Part shown: positions 18,820 to 27,615 of the stretch, piece by piece
Layout: every line of letters begins with the position of its first letter
Position numbering within the stretch: position 1 is the first letter of the stretch
NCBI GenBank assembly: GCA_045576355.1
Contig: JAZNGG010000047.1
Span: forward strand, 15,975-79,974
Length of the DNA stretch: 64,000 nt
DNA from: Liminaster sp045576355
GTDB taxonomy: Bacteria; Bacteroidota; Bacteroidia; Bacteroidales; UBA3663
Direction: 5' to 3'
The notes under the pieces: generated by a model
Told to the model about the DNA's origin: nothing
What the model saw: the letters and a program-made list of their open reading frames with translations, nothing else
Databases searched by the model: none
Translations under genes and position numbers: made by a program

Positions 18820-20763
18820 ATGAAATTATTCAATAAATTATTTGCTGCAATGTTTGTGGTGCCGATGTTCATCGGCTTCACAGCTTGCGAAGACGAGGAG
18901 GCCTCATATACACCGGCTAACCCTGAGACCGGTCATCAGGTTTATTTCTCTGCAGAGGAGAGCGACGATGTCATCTCTTTGGCTGACGGTCAGAACTCTG
19001 TTTCTATCAGTGTTTATCGTGCAGATTCTGTCGGTGATTTGACAGTTCCTGTAACTTTGATTAACGATACACTCGGTACTTTCTCTTGTCCTTCTGAAGT
19101 AATTTTTGCTGCCGGTCAGACTGTGGCTACTTTGGAAGTATCATTTGGTGAGATTGAGGCTGATACCGAGTATTCTTGCTCCGTAGAGTTGGGTCAATAT
19201 ACCAACGGCTATGGTAAGAACACTAAGACTATCACCATTAAGTATGCTCCTTGGAGCGAGTGGGAAGAGATCGAAGGTACTCACACTTATACCTATGCTA
19301 CTTATTATAGTGGTGCTGATAAGGGTGTTCATGTGTTCACTCGTGCCTCTTTGCTCAACCCGAATAATGTGCAGTATATGGTATATCTCAATGCCTATAA
19401 CGATGGTACTTACTATCTCCCGATGACAATCGATTTGGATCGTTCTACAGGATATTGTAAAGTAACTCCTTTCTGGACTGGTGAAATGTATGATCCGGGT
19501 GATGGCAGTCAGATTAAAGTTATGACCGGAGATATCATTTCTGTTGTTTATGCTACAGGCTTTAATCCTCTTAAGGCTTCTGCTTTGGAAGAGTATAATA
19601 ATGAGACTTGTCCAAGTACATTCAACCCCGAAACAGGTTTATTCTCTCTGTACATGATGACTTATGTAGAGGGCTTAGGATGGTTCGGTTATGATTATGA
19701 GACACTTCAGTTGGATGGTTATAAACAGTATGATTATAGTGCTACTTTGGCTTTCCAGGGTCATTATATCGGTGCAGACAACGTAGATAGAGCTGTAGTT
19801 TCTCTTCAGTTAGGTGCTGATGTTGCTTCTTACAAGTATGCTTTTGTAAATCAAAAGTTGGGTAGCAGTAATATCTCTGCTCTTTATGAGGCTATCTCTT
19901 CCGGTAACATCGTTGATGGCGAGGGCACAGAGAGTGGTTATTTGCTCGTAGAGGCAGGTGAGGGTGATAACACCGTTGCTGTTTTGACTTATGATGCAGA
20001 AGGCAATCAGGTAGGTGAGGCTTTCGTAACCTTCGAATTCCATGCTGCCGGATCAGACTATGTAGATCCATGGGTTTCTATGGGCTATGGTCGCTTGACA
20101 GATGATATCTATTCTTCATTATTGTTCGATGGTGCTACCGATACATGGATTACTTATTCAGTAGAGGTGTTTGAGAACATCGAGAAACCCGGTCTCTATC
20201 GTGTCTTGAATCCGCTCAGTCCGGATGTATATCCTGTTGAAATTACCGGAGCTACTTATCCGGAGGGTGATTTCTATATGGAGATCAATGCAGAGGATCC
20301 GGAGGGAGTATATGTTCCTTACCAGTCTCTCGGTGCCAATTGGGGCTTAGGTGAGTTCTATATCTACTCAATGGCTGCTAATTATCTTGATCAAGGCATT
20401 ACTTTAGAAGAGATTAAGGCTGCAGGCTATTGCGGTACTTTGGTAGATGGAGTTATTACTTTCCCGGTTAAGGGTCTTTTGTGGACAGGTGCTGACATGG
20501 GTGGTAGCTTGTACTATGGTAACGCAGAAGGCAAATTCAAGTTGGATATGTCTAACTTGACTGCTGAACCAATTGAACCTGAAGCAGGTGCTGCTTGGTT
20601 TGCAGGTGGTAAGCCTGCAGCACGTAAAGCTGCAGCACGCGGTACCGCTACAGACCTTAAGGCTCCTAAATCTAAGAGTAAAGTGACTTTCATGCCTTTC
20701 TCTACACGCATTAATAACTCTAAGGAGGCTTTGGATTTCGAATTGATTCCTTTCAATAAATAA
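18820..20763 (+). CDS. Surface lipoprotein of the second SusCD operon
   Basis: This is a 647-residue lipoprotein with the lipobox FIGFTAC (Cys23). The N-terminal part (about 35-140, with VYFSAEESDDVISL and TVPVTL) has the beta-sandwich look of domains common in SusCD-linked surface glycan-binding proteins. The rest is rich in Tyr, Gly and acidic residues and I do not recognise it. A basic Ala/Arg/Lys stretch (KPAARKAAARGTA) sits near residue 600. From its position as third gene, it probably takes the SusE/SusF or SGBP role of binding the operon's ligand at the cell surface. The ligand is unknown. Confidence 0.82.
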   Translation: MKLFNKLFAAMFVVPMFIGFTACEDEEASYTPANPETGHQVYFSAEESDDVISLADGQNSVSISVYRADSVGDLTVPVTLINDTLGTFSCPSEVIFAAGQTVATLEVSFGEIEADTEYSCSVELGQYTNGYGKNTKTITIKYAPWSEWEEIEGTHTYTYATYYSGADKGVHVFTRASLLNPNNVQYMVYLNAYNDGTYYLPMTIDLDRSTGYCKVTPFWTGEMYDPGDGSQIKVMTGDIISVVYATGFNPLKASALEEYNNETCPSTFNPETGLFSLYMMTYVEGLGWFGYDYETLQLDGYKQYDYSATLAFQGHYIGADNVDRAVVSLQLGADVASYKYAFVNQKLGSSNISALYEAISSGNIVDGEGTESGYLLVEAGEGDNTVAVLTYDAEGNQVGEAFVTFEFHAAGSDYVDPWVSMGYGRLTDDIYSSLLFDGATDTWITYSVEVFENIEKPGLYRVLNPLSPDVYPVEITGATYPEGDFYMEINAEDPEGVYVPYQSLGANWGLGEFYIYSMAANYLDQGITLEEIKAAGYCGTLVDGVITFPVKGLLWTGADMGGSLYYGNAEGKFKLDMSNLTAEPIEPEAGAAWFAGGKPAARKAAARGTATDLKAPKSKSKVTFMPFSTRINNSKEALDFELIPFNK

Positions 20764-20786
20764 GAAATCTTTTCTACAATACAATG

Positions 20787-20824
20787 ATTAAGGCTGTGCC
20801 AATCCGGTACAGCCTTAATTTTTT
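20787..20824 (+). terminator. Terminator of the second susCD operon
   Basis: ATTAAGGCTGT (20787-20797) pairs with ACAGCCTTAAT (20809-20819), an 11-bp stem, and a T-run follows to 20824. It lies 24 bp after the last stop codon. Confidence 0.9.
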
Positions 20825-20831
20825 ATCCCTA

Positions 20832-20976
20832 ACGAGCGTAGCCTCGTTCCTTCACGAGTGTAGCCTCGTTGCTTCATGAGGGTAGCCTTATTGCTTCACG
20901 AGCGTAGCCTCGTTGCCTCACGAGGGTAGCCTCGTTGCTTCACGAGCGTAGCCCCGTTGCTTCACGTGGTTGACGC
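20832..20976. repeat. 22-bp tandem array with a hairpin in each unit
   Basis: The unit CTTCACGAGCGTAGCCTCGT plus two bases recurs with GAGnGTAGCC at 20834, 20856, 20878, 20900, 20922 and 20944, always 22 bp apart, with a decayed seventh copy at 20966. In the first copy AACGAG and CTCGTT form a 6-bp stem around a 6-nt loop; other copies keep CGAG/CTCG. It lies between a plus-strand operon and a minus-strand gene that converge. Confidence 0.93.
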
Positions 20977-21129
20977 GTAGTGTCCCGAGGTTGTGTCGAT
21001 TGATGGATCAGTAATTTTTTTTCCAAATGTGGATACGAGGATAAGCACATTGCCCCAAGCTCCCCGATGAGGTTATAGAGTATTAATGGTATTTACTTAG
21101 AACTTTGCTAATGGTCTCTTGATTTTGGA
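20977..21129. other. Intergenic stretch between convergent genes
   Basis: There is no gene, promoter motif or clear terminator here. An eight-T run occurs near 21016 without a convincing stem. Confidence 0.5.
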
Positions 21130-22416
21130 TTACTCAAAGCCTTCATCCCTTACCAACCATTCCCAAATCGGGATAACCTGTATTGTATATTCCTGTTCTT
21201 CAATGATTTCTGTTTCTTGATCTGTGATAAGAAATATATTATTACATTTTGTAGCCTTGGCTCCTGCAATACATCCTTTGATTTCCCGTTTCCTTGTTTT
21301 TGAATTGGTGATATCATAACTTACTTGATATACTGCAAGAGTTTTGTTTCCATCGCATACCACAAAATCTGCTTCAGCACTTCTGCCTTGGTAGTAGTAT
21401 ATGTCTTTTTCCGTCCCGGCTTTCCTGCGCAATAATTCCAAATATACTATTGTCTCTAATCTCCAACCTAAATTTTCTCCCGAAAAGGCATTTTCTCGTT
21501 TGTCCATAAATGAGACATCTATAGCATATGATTTTTCGCCTCTTGTTCGTATTGTACTTTTTGTCGAATATTTTTTTATGGTAGAGATCAAATATGTTTG
21601 ATTCAAATATAGGAGGAAATTGCTAAGGGTTTGTTCGCTTTTTATATTTATCGTATTTTGAAGTGTCTCCTTAACTATAATTGTAGGAGTTTCATTGAGA
21701 ATATGATGTGCAAGTCTTTTCAAAGCATCAATATTGCGTATATTATATCGTTTCTTGATGTCTTGTGTTATGATGTTGTCTATTAAAGTACTTATATATT
21801 CTTTCGGTTTCTCTTCGCCTGATATAAGTTCCGGAAAACCTCCTTGATGAAAATATTCTTCGTAGGCTTTGGATATTAACCCTCTGTTTTTTGTTGTCAA
21901 TCGAGTATAATCCAATCCTTTTATCATGCACCAGTCTTTAAATGAAAAAGGAAATAACTCGATCTTATGATGTCTTCCTGTGAGATGAGATGCTAATTCG
22001 ACACTCAAAAGTTTTGCATTACTACCGGTGATTAGTACATGAATCCGTTGTCTAAGTAAACGGTTTACAAATAATGGCCATCCGTCTATATTTTGTATTT
22101 CGTCTAAAAACAGATAATCAAACTTGCCATATATTTTGTATAAAATCTGAAGAACTTTATCCAAATCTTGAGTCCCTAACTCCTCTAAACGCTCGTCATC
22201 AAAGTTTGCATATGCAAATTGTACTTTGGCTTTTTTCAGAGCATTAAAACAAAGAGTGGACTTCCCGCTTCGACGCACACCAATTACTACCTGGGCAAGT
22301 TTGCTTTTCAGATTTATAAAATCTTCTTCCGGTCGGTGTATCAATACGTCTTTCCCTAAAGCTTTCAGTTCATCTTGCTGCTCGAGTAATACTTTCTCTA
22401 TTTCTGTATGTTTCAT
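21130..22416 (-). CDS. AAA ATPase with C-terminal DUF4143 nuclease-like domain
   Basis: This is a P-loop ATPase of the large prokaryotic AAA_14/DUF4143 family, whose cellular role is poorly known. Its 428 residues match the family. The Walker A motif is GVRRSGKST (46-54) and Walker B is YLFLDEIQNI (D105, E106), followed by the sensor-like VLITGSNAKLLS. The C-terminal half carries a restriction-endonuclease-like fold signature: E in LGWRLETIVYLELLRR, then YYQGRSAEADFVV and LAVYQVSYDI. It stands alone and faces the susCD operon. Just upstream of its promoter lie five 33-bp repeats, unusual for a housekeeping gene. Members of this family are often accessory and variable between strains. Confidence 0.9.
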   Translation of the reverse strand: MKHTEIEKVLLEQQDELKALGKDVLIHRPEEDFINLKSKLAQVVIGVRRSGKSTLCFNALKKAKVQFAYANFDDERLEELGTQDLDKVLQILYKIYGKFDYLFLDEIQNIDGWPLFVNRLLRQRIHVLITGSNAKLLSVELASHLTGRHHKIELFPFSFKDWCMIKGLDYTRLTTKNRGLISKAYEEYFHQGGFPELISGEEKPKEYISTLIDNIITQDIKKRYNIRNIDALKRLAHHILNETPTIIVKETLQNTINIKSEQTLSNFLLYLNQTYLISTIKKYSTKSTIRTRGEKSYAIDVSFMDKRENAFSGENLGWRLETIVYLELLRRKAGTEKDIYYYQGRSAEADFVVCDGNKTLAVYQVSYDITNSKTRKREIKGCIAGAKATKCNNIFLITDQETEIIEEQEYTIQVIPIWEWLVRDEGFE

Positions 22417-22442
22417 GACGTTTTACAGTTTTATTTGTGCTG

Positions 22443-22450
22443 CAAATATA
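22443..22450 (-). promoter_or_regulatory. -7 element of the ATPase gene
   Basis: On the minus strand 22450-22443 reads TATATTTG, 26 bp before the ATG. No TTTG is found 19-21 bp upstream; that region is already the first 33-bp repeat, so activation by a bound protein is possible. Confidence 0.6.
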
Positions 22451-22467
22451 CAAATATTTTTTTCTAA

Positions 22468-22632
22468 TTGGTATAAATTACACATTTTATGTGTTTCTAA
22501 TTGGGATAAATTACATGTTTTGCCCTTTCGTAGTTGGGATAAATTACATGTTTTGTCCTTTCCTAATTGGGATAAATTACATGTTTTGTTATTTCTTAGT
22601 TTGGATAAATTACATGTTTTACCCCTTCCCGA
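22468..22632. repeat. Five-copy 33-bp array upstream of the ATPase
   Basis: The core TTGGGATAAATTACATGTTT starts at 22468, 22501, 22534, 22567 and 22600, exactly 33 bp apart, and is followed by about 12 less conserved bases. Copy 1 (nearest the gene) and copy 5 are the most diverged. Because 33 is a multiple of three, open frames with 11-residue repeats run through it on both strands. These look non-coding. Confidence 0.95.
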
Positions 22633-22758
22633 AGTTATTAACGATGATTGATAATGATATTCCCGACAGCAATAAAACCAATGAAAAAACGAATGACCAA
22701 TTTGGAGCAAACCCAAATTGATCATTAGATTTCAGTAGGCCGAAAATTATAAGAATCT

Positions 22759-24414
22759 TTATCCCATCAACACGCGAGCATTCTCCATGGCTTGCTCTGT
22801 GAGCTGACTACCGCTCAACATACGGGCGATTTCCTCCACTCGAGCTGTAGTGTCTAAAAGAGTGAGGTGGGTAGTAGTAGCTTCCTCATCGTCAGCCTTA
22901 TACACTTTATAATGTGTATCTCCTTTGCCTGCCACTTGTGGTAAGTGGGTGATGGTGATGACCTGTAGGGCTTTCGCCATCTCCTTCATCACTACCCCCA
23001 TGCGATCTGCCATCTCTCCGCTTACACCTGTATCAATCTCATCAAAGATGATCGTGGGAAGAGTCTTGGCACTGGCTATGAGCGACTTGATGGCGAGCAT
23101 CAGACGGCTGATCTCTCCTCCGGAGGCAATCTCTCCGGCAGGGCGGAGTGGCTGATTTTTATTGGCAGAAAAGAGGAAAGTGATGTCGTCCGCTCCGTGA
23201 GGAGTGAAGTCTGGTGTGGGAGAGATGCTGATTTCGAGGCGTATTTTGGGCATCCCTAAATATGCTGCTTTTTCGATCAGTGCTTTTTCTAACTTGCGGG
23301 CAGCTCGGGTGCGACTTTCGGTCAATGATGCGGCACAAGTCCGGATTTGTGATGTAAGATCGCTGATTATCCTCTCCAGTGCTGCAATCTCCTCGTCGTT
23401 GTTGTCGATGTGTTGTAATTTTTTGTCGAGTTCGTCGCGTAGCGATATGAGTTCGCTAACCTCATGTTTGCCATGTTTTTTGAGCAGCATATAGAGAGTA
23501 TCGAGTCGTTCGGTCACAGCCTCGTTGCGTTCGGGATCGAAATTTACATCGTCGGCTTTACCTGCTACTTCGTCTGCGATGTCTTTCAAGTCGATATAGT
23601 CACTCTCTAATCGGTCGGCAATTTCTCCTATCTCGGGAAGGAGATGCTGCAGACTGTGCATGGTGTTCAGACTCTGTTTGAGACTTTGTATGACACTTTG
23701 TGTCGAACCATCCAGTAACTCAGAGACAGAGAGTAAGCCCCCTTTGATCTCTTCGGCATGACTGAGTAGAGTCTGCTCAGCTTCCAGTTCTTCTTGTTCT
23801 CCATCTTTCAGATGGGCAGCATCCAGTTGGTCAAACTGAAAGCGGAGATAATCTTGCTCACTTACGTTTTTGGCTGCCTCCTCTCGGAGTTGCTGCAGCT
23901 TGCGTTTCTCTTCGGAGAGACGTTTATATAGGTTATGGTATTGCTCTCGGATGTTGGCATTGTCGGCTAAAGTATCGACTACTTCCTGCTGAAACGAATC
24001 TTTTCCGAGCAGCAGATTTTGATGTTGGGAGTGTATGTCAATCAGCGATAGACCTAACTCTTTGAGCAGAGTGAGCTGCACCGGAGTATCGTTGATGAAT
24101 GCACGAGACTTGCCGGAGGCATGAATCTCACGGCGGATGATGGTGGCAGCGGGATCATATTCGAGGTCGTTGCTCTCAAAAAAACTCTGCAACGCATATC
24201 GGGAGATGTCAAATGAAGCCTCTATGACACATTTATTTCGTCCGGTCCTGACGGTTTTGGCATCGGCTCGTCCTCCAAGGATCATGGAGAGTGCTCCCAT
24301 GATGATGGATTTACCGGCACCGGTCTCTCCGGTGATGACGGTCATCCCTTGTTTTACTTGTAGTTCCAGATGGTCTATGAGCGCGTAGTTATCGATTTGA
24401 AGAGATTGCAACAT
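22759..24414 (-). CDS. recN: DNA repair protein RecN
   Basis: This is an SMC-like ATPase that acts on DNA double-strand breaks in the cytoplasm. Its 551 residues are normal for RecN. Walker A is GETGAGKS (29-36); a long coiled-coil middle region (about 150-370) follows, then the ABC signature SGGEISRLMLAIKSL and Walker B IIFDEIDTGVSGEMADRMG. The conserved ITHLPQVAGKGDTHYKV follows. It is the last gene of a minus-strand run dnaN, exonuclease, DUF4835, recN, with 54 bp to the gene before it. Confidence 0.97.
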   Translation of the reverse strand: MLQSLQIDNYALIDHLELQVKQGMTVITGETGAGKSIIMGALSMILGGRADAKTVRTGRNKCVIEASFDISRYALQSFFESNDLEYDPAATIIRREIHASGKSRAFINDTPVQLTLLKELGLSLIDIHSQHQNLLLGKDSFQQEVVDTLADNANIREQYHNLYKRLSEEKRKLQQLREEAAKNVSEQDYLRFQFDQLDAAHLKDGEQEELEAEQTLLSHAEEIKGGLLSVSELLDGSTQSVIQSLKQSLNTMHSLQHLLPEIGEIADRLESDYIDLKDIADEVAGKADDVNFDPERNEAVTERLDTLYMLLKKHGKHEVSELISLRDELDKKLQHIDNNDEEIAALERIISDLTSQIRTCAASLTESRTRAARKLEKALIEKAAYLGMPKIRLEISISPTPDFTPHGADDITFLFSANKNQPLRPAGEIASGGEISRLMLAIKSLIASAKTLPTIIFDEIDTGVSGEMADRMGVVMKEMAKALQVITITHLPQVAGKGDTHYKVYKADDEEATTTHLTLLDTTARVEEIARMLSGSQLTEQAMENARVLMG

Positions 24415-24468
24415 GGGAGGAGAATATGATCTTGTCCGATTATAGAACTTGTTTATAAAATAATCACC

Positions 24469-25398
24469 TTATTTTTTCGTCGGTTTTTTCTTGATGTCGT
24501 TCAACCTATTGGTGTATGAGGGGAAGATGTCGCGCATCAGGTCAAACATCTCTGTCTTTTCTGTCTGTGGTGCTTTAGAATAGATATTGACAATCTCATC
24601 CAGCTTGGCATCGATGAAGAGAGTCAGCAGGACACTCTGTGGCGATGTGCTTTTGACATTTTTGAGCAAAGGGCATGCTTTAGCCACTTCACTGCGACCG
24701 CGATCGACACTTTGGTGCATGGCATCGAGTCCTCGCCGGTGGTAGTCGTACCAAAGCTGGCGATAGTCTGCATGACTTTCTGCCAAGAGATCTGTGATGA
24801 TGGCATGGCGATTACGCTTGCTGTCAAACGCTTTCCATCCTTTGTTTTCGGAACTTTGCATCTGGCTGACAATGTTTTCCGCTTTGCGGAGAAATGCCTC
24901 TCCTCCTTTAGGGGAGAAACTGTCGAAATCGACACCAAGAATGAGGTAGATGTAATAGACAACAACGGCAACCAACTCGCTCTCAGAAGGGTTGAACTCA
25001 TTGAAATTGAGCGTTTGTCCCTCAGTGAACTCAAATGACACATCTCCATCCTGCAGGTTGAGCAGTGGGGAGAAGTAGTTGCTGTTATAGACCGGTCTCC
25101 GGCTCTGTATGGTGAGTGATGCCTGATAGTGGTCTGTCGATGGGATGGAGTTGATGATGAATGCGAAAGTGCATTGGATCTTCTCTACGTTGGTAAACTG
25201 AGCTTCTGACCACGCTCGGTTATTGATAAACTCCGTAAGGTCGTTTTGCAGCGTTTCGAAACGCTCTTGATAGGCAGTTTCGATCTGCTGGGCATTGATC
25301 GTAACTGTTGCTTCCAGTTCTTGTGCTGCAACATTCATATTGGAGAAGAGTGTCACAGTAAGTATGTACAAAAGGGTCAATAGGGTGTTTCGAAACAT
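24469..25398 (-). CDS. DUF4835 family secreted protein (PorD-like)
   Basis: This 309-residue protein has a signal peptide (about 1-25, ending NVAAQ) and an N-terminal motif LEATVTINAQQIETAYQERFETL. It belongs to a Bacteroidota-specific family (DUF4835) that normally sits before recN. Some annotations link the family to type IX secretion as PorD; I cannot verify that here, though T9SS substrates are present in this window. The conserved FSPKGGEAFLRKAENIVSQMQ segment and a basic tail (KKKPTKK) are seen. It lies 27 bp after the exonuclease gene. The coaBC gene that I expect between them is absent. Confidence 0.85.
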   Translation of the reverse strand: MFRNTLLTLLYILTVTLFSNMNVAAQELEATVTINAQQIETAYQERFETLQNDLTEFINNRAWSEAQFTNVEKIQCTFAFIINSIPSTDHYQASLTIQSRRPVYNSNYFSPLLNLQDGDVSFEFTEGQTLNFNEFNPSESELVAVVVYYIYLILGVDFDSFSPKGGEAFLRKAENIVSQMQSSENKGWKAFDSKRNRHAIITDLLAESHADYRQLWYDYHRRGLDAMHQSVDRGRSEVAKACPLLKNVKSTSPQSVLLTLFIDAKLDEIVNIYSKAPQTEKTEMFDLMRDIFPSYTNRLNDIKKKPTKK

Positions 25399-25425
25399 GC
25401 TTTATGTCTTTTTGGGGTGAGGAGA

Positions 25426-26196
25426 TTATTTTCCCTGCATCATAGAGAGCCTGATCTTGGTGATGACTTTTTTAGTGCTAAGTGCAAATTTTCCCTGCAT
25501 CATCCAGCTGAAATATCCGGGATCACGACGGAGAACATCTCTGACAGCTTCGCCTTTATACTTGCCGAAATTGAAGACTTCGATGTCCTTTTCGTTATAG
25601 ACAAAAGCTCCACAAGGATCTACGTTGCGACTCATTCTGCTATATTCGGCAAGGAATGTTATATCGTTTTGCAGATCCGGATAACGATCTAATTGGGCTT
25701 GGAGCACTTCATAGGTGGCAAGAGTGTCGGCATTGGCATCGTGTGCCCCTTCCAGATTCTTATTGCAGTAAAAGAGGTAGGCTGCTGATAAGGTGCGTTG
25801 CTCCTTTTTATGGAAGATGTTTTGTACGTCGATAAATTTGCGATTATTGATGTCGAAGTCGATGCCGGCTCGCAGCATCTCTTCGACCAGCAGCGGAACG
25901 TCGAAACGATTACTGTTATATCCACCGAAATCACAGCCCTCCATTTCTGTTGCGATCTTTTGTGCAACTTGCTTGAAAGTCGGTTTGTCTGCTACATCTG
26001 CATCTGTGATGTGATGGATAGCCGTTGCCTGCGGTGGAATGGGCATTTCAGGATTGATAAATAGAGTGCGGCTGATCTCCTCTCCGGAGGGCATTACCTT
26101 AAGATAACAGATTTGTACGATGCGGTCGGTAGCAACGTTGGTCCCGGTTGTCTCTAAGTCAAAAAATATGATGGGTCTTTTGAGTTGTAATTTCAT
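25426..26196 (-). CDS. DnaQ-like 3'-5' exonuclease
   Basis: This is a DEDDh-family exonuclease of 256 residues. Exo I is FFDLETTGT (D13, E15), Exo II contains FGGYNSNRFDVPLL, and Exo III is GAHDANADTLAT with catalytic His and Asp. After the nuclease domain (about 1-170) a small C-terminal domain carries FNFGKYKGEAVRDVL, common to Bacteroidales members. The last residues MMQGK repeat the earlier MMQGKF because a 16-bp sequence is directly repeated 60 bp apart at the 3' end. It probably acts in DNA repair or proofreading. It follows dnaN by 142 bp. Confidence 0.92.
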   Translation of the reverse strand: MKLQLKRPIIFFDLETTGTNVATDRIVQICYLKVMPSGEEISRTLFINPEMPIPPQATAIHHITDADVADKPTFKQVAQKIATEMEGCDFGGYNSNRFDVPLLVEEMLRAGIDFDINNRKFIDVQNIFHKKEQRTLSAAYLFYCNKNLEGAHDANADTLATYEVLQAQLDRYPDLQNDITFLAEYSRMSRNVDPCGAFVYNEKDIEVFNFGKYKGEAVRDVLRRDPGYFSWMMQGKFALSTKKVITKIRLSMMQGK

Positions 26197-26248
26197 AATC
26201 AGTCAAATATCTTTCTTGGATAGAAATGGCTGTCAGTAAGAATTTTAT

Positions 26249-26307
26249 ACGGATTACAAGCGCCTTATGGGGATCCGATGGGAAGCCTTGGGACGTCTGT
26301 AATCCGT
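26249..26307. repeat. Inverted repeat between dnaN and the exonuclease gene
   Basis: ACGGATTACA (26249-26258) and TGTAATCCGT (26298-26307) form a perfect 10-bp stem around 39 GC-richer nucleotides. It is the only notable structure in the 142-bp gap. No T-run follows on the minus strand. Confidence 0.6.
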
Positions 26308-26338
26308 GTGTATGATCCTGATAAAGGATGTGTGCTGT

Positions 26339-27469
26339 TTAGAATTGCTCCAAACGGATCGGCATCTGCAGCATCAGCAGGTCTTCTCCCTCTTCGTTTT
26401 CTACCGGTACGATGAGCGCTGCGCGGTAGGGGTCAGAGAGCTGGATCTCAACCTCCTGAGAATTGATGTTGTTGAGGATCTCTGCCAGGTGGCTGGCGCT
26501 GAATCCTATTTGCATCGGCTTGCCTTCATAGTTGCACTCGATGGTTTCCTCTGCGAGACGAGAGTAGTCGATGTCCTGAGCGGAGACTACCATACGATCG
26601 ATTTCGATGTCGAGTTTGACAATGCTGGTTGAGTCGTTGCAGAAGAAAGAGACACGGCGCAAAAGGTTGATAAACAACTGGCGATCCAAAATGAACTTAT
26701 TGATGTTGTTTTTGGGGATTACTGCTTCGTATGGGGGGAAGCGGCCTTCGATCAGGCGACAAGAAAGCTCATAATCCTCAAATGTGATGTAGGCATTTTT
26801 AGTATCGAAAGCGATGGTAACATCACCCATCTCCTTGTTAAGCGTGCTCTTAAGCATGAGAGCCGGTTTTTTGGGGAGGATGAACGAATCAACGAAGCCG
26901 GCTTTTATTGTGCTGTTATGGAGTCGAACCAGCTTTTTGGTGTCTGTGGAGACAAATACCAATCCGTCCTCTTTGAAGTCAAAATAGATACCGGTCATCT
27001 GTGCACGCAGATTGTCACTGTATGTGGCAAAAGAGGTGCAGTTGATGCCGCTGAGTAAAACAGATGCCGGGATGGTTACTTGTTTAACTTCTTCTTCTTT
27101 AAGTGTCGGTTTGGAGGGGTATTCGTTGGCATTGTTGCCTATCATGTTATACTTGCCATTCGGGAAGAGGATGAAAATCTCAAGGTTTTCATCGTTGATC
27201 TGGAAAGTAAGGAGTTGCTGCGGAAATTCCTTAAGGGAACCAAGCAGGACTTTGGCTGTAACGGCAAAAGAGCCTTTTCCTTCGACATTGGAAATGGCTA
27301 CTGATGTTACCATGGTTGTCTCTCCGTCTGAGGCAGTTAAGGTGAGTTTCTCGTCTTCCACTTGAAATAAGAAACAGTCAAATATGGGCATTGTGTTCTT
27401 AGAATTGAGCACACGCCCGATCGTTTGCAAGTGGTTTAACAAATCTGAACTGAGAACTTCAAATTTCAT
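26339..27469 (-). CDS. dnaN: DNA polymerase III beta subunit (sliding clamp)
   Basis: This is the processivity clamp that encircles DNA and tethers the replicative polymerase. Its 376 residues fit the three-domain clamp. Seen are the start MKFEVLSSDLLNHLQTIGRVL, the domain-2 stretch NLRAQMTGIYFDF, VSTDTKKLVRL, the FILPKKPALML segment, and the terminal LMLQMPIRLEQF. It has its own promoter and heads the minus-strand run with the exonuclease, DUF4835 and recN. Confidence 0.97.
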   Translation of the reverse strand: MKFEVLSSDLLNHLQTIGRVLNSKNTMPIFDCFLFQVEDEKLTLTASDGETTMVTSVAISNVEGKGSFAVTAKVLLGSLKEFPQQLLTFQINDENLEIFILFPNGKYNMIGNNANEYPSKPTLKEEEVKQVTIPASVLLSGINCTSFATYSDNLRAQMTGIYFDFKEDGLVFVSTDTKKLVRLHNSTIKAGFVDSFILPKKPALMLKSTLNKEMGDVTIAFDTKNAYITFEDYELSCRLIEGRFPPYEAVIPKNNINKFILDRQLFINLLRRVSFFCNDSTSIVKLDIEIDRMVVSAQDIDYSRLAEETIECNYEGKPMQIGFSASHLAEILNNINSQEVEIQLSDPYRAALIVPVENEEGEDLLMLQMPIRLEQF

Positions 27470-27543
27470 AATTATACATTTTAAGATTAGTTTCTATTTT
27501 CAGGGTGCAGTAATAACTTGTTTTTTACCACACAAATATGGGA

Positions 27544-27575
27544 CAAATATATGCAGATTTCACTGAATCGGCAAA
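27544..27575 (-). promoter_or_regulatory. Promoter of dnaN
   Basis: On the minus strand TTTG (27575-27572), 20 bases, TATATTTG (27551-27544). The predicted start near 27538 gives a leader of about 70 nt. Confidence 0.75.
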
Positions 27576-27615
27576 TATTTGTCCCATTTTTTCTAACTAA
27601 TCACTTGAAAAAGTA

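Noticed and set aside
22423..22725. Plus- and minus-strand open frames with 11-residue repeats over the 33-bp array
   Set aside because: The repeat length is a multiple of three, so open frames arise by chance; the array sits at the promoter of the ATPase gene and the frames show no other coding sign.
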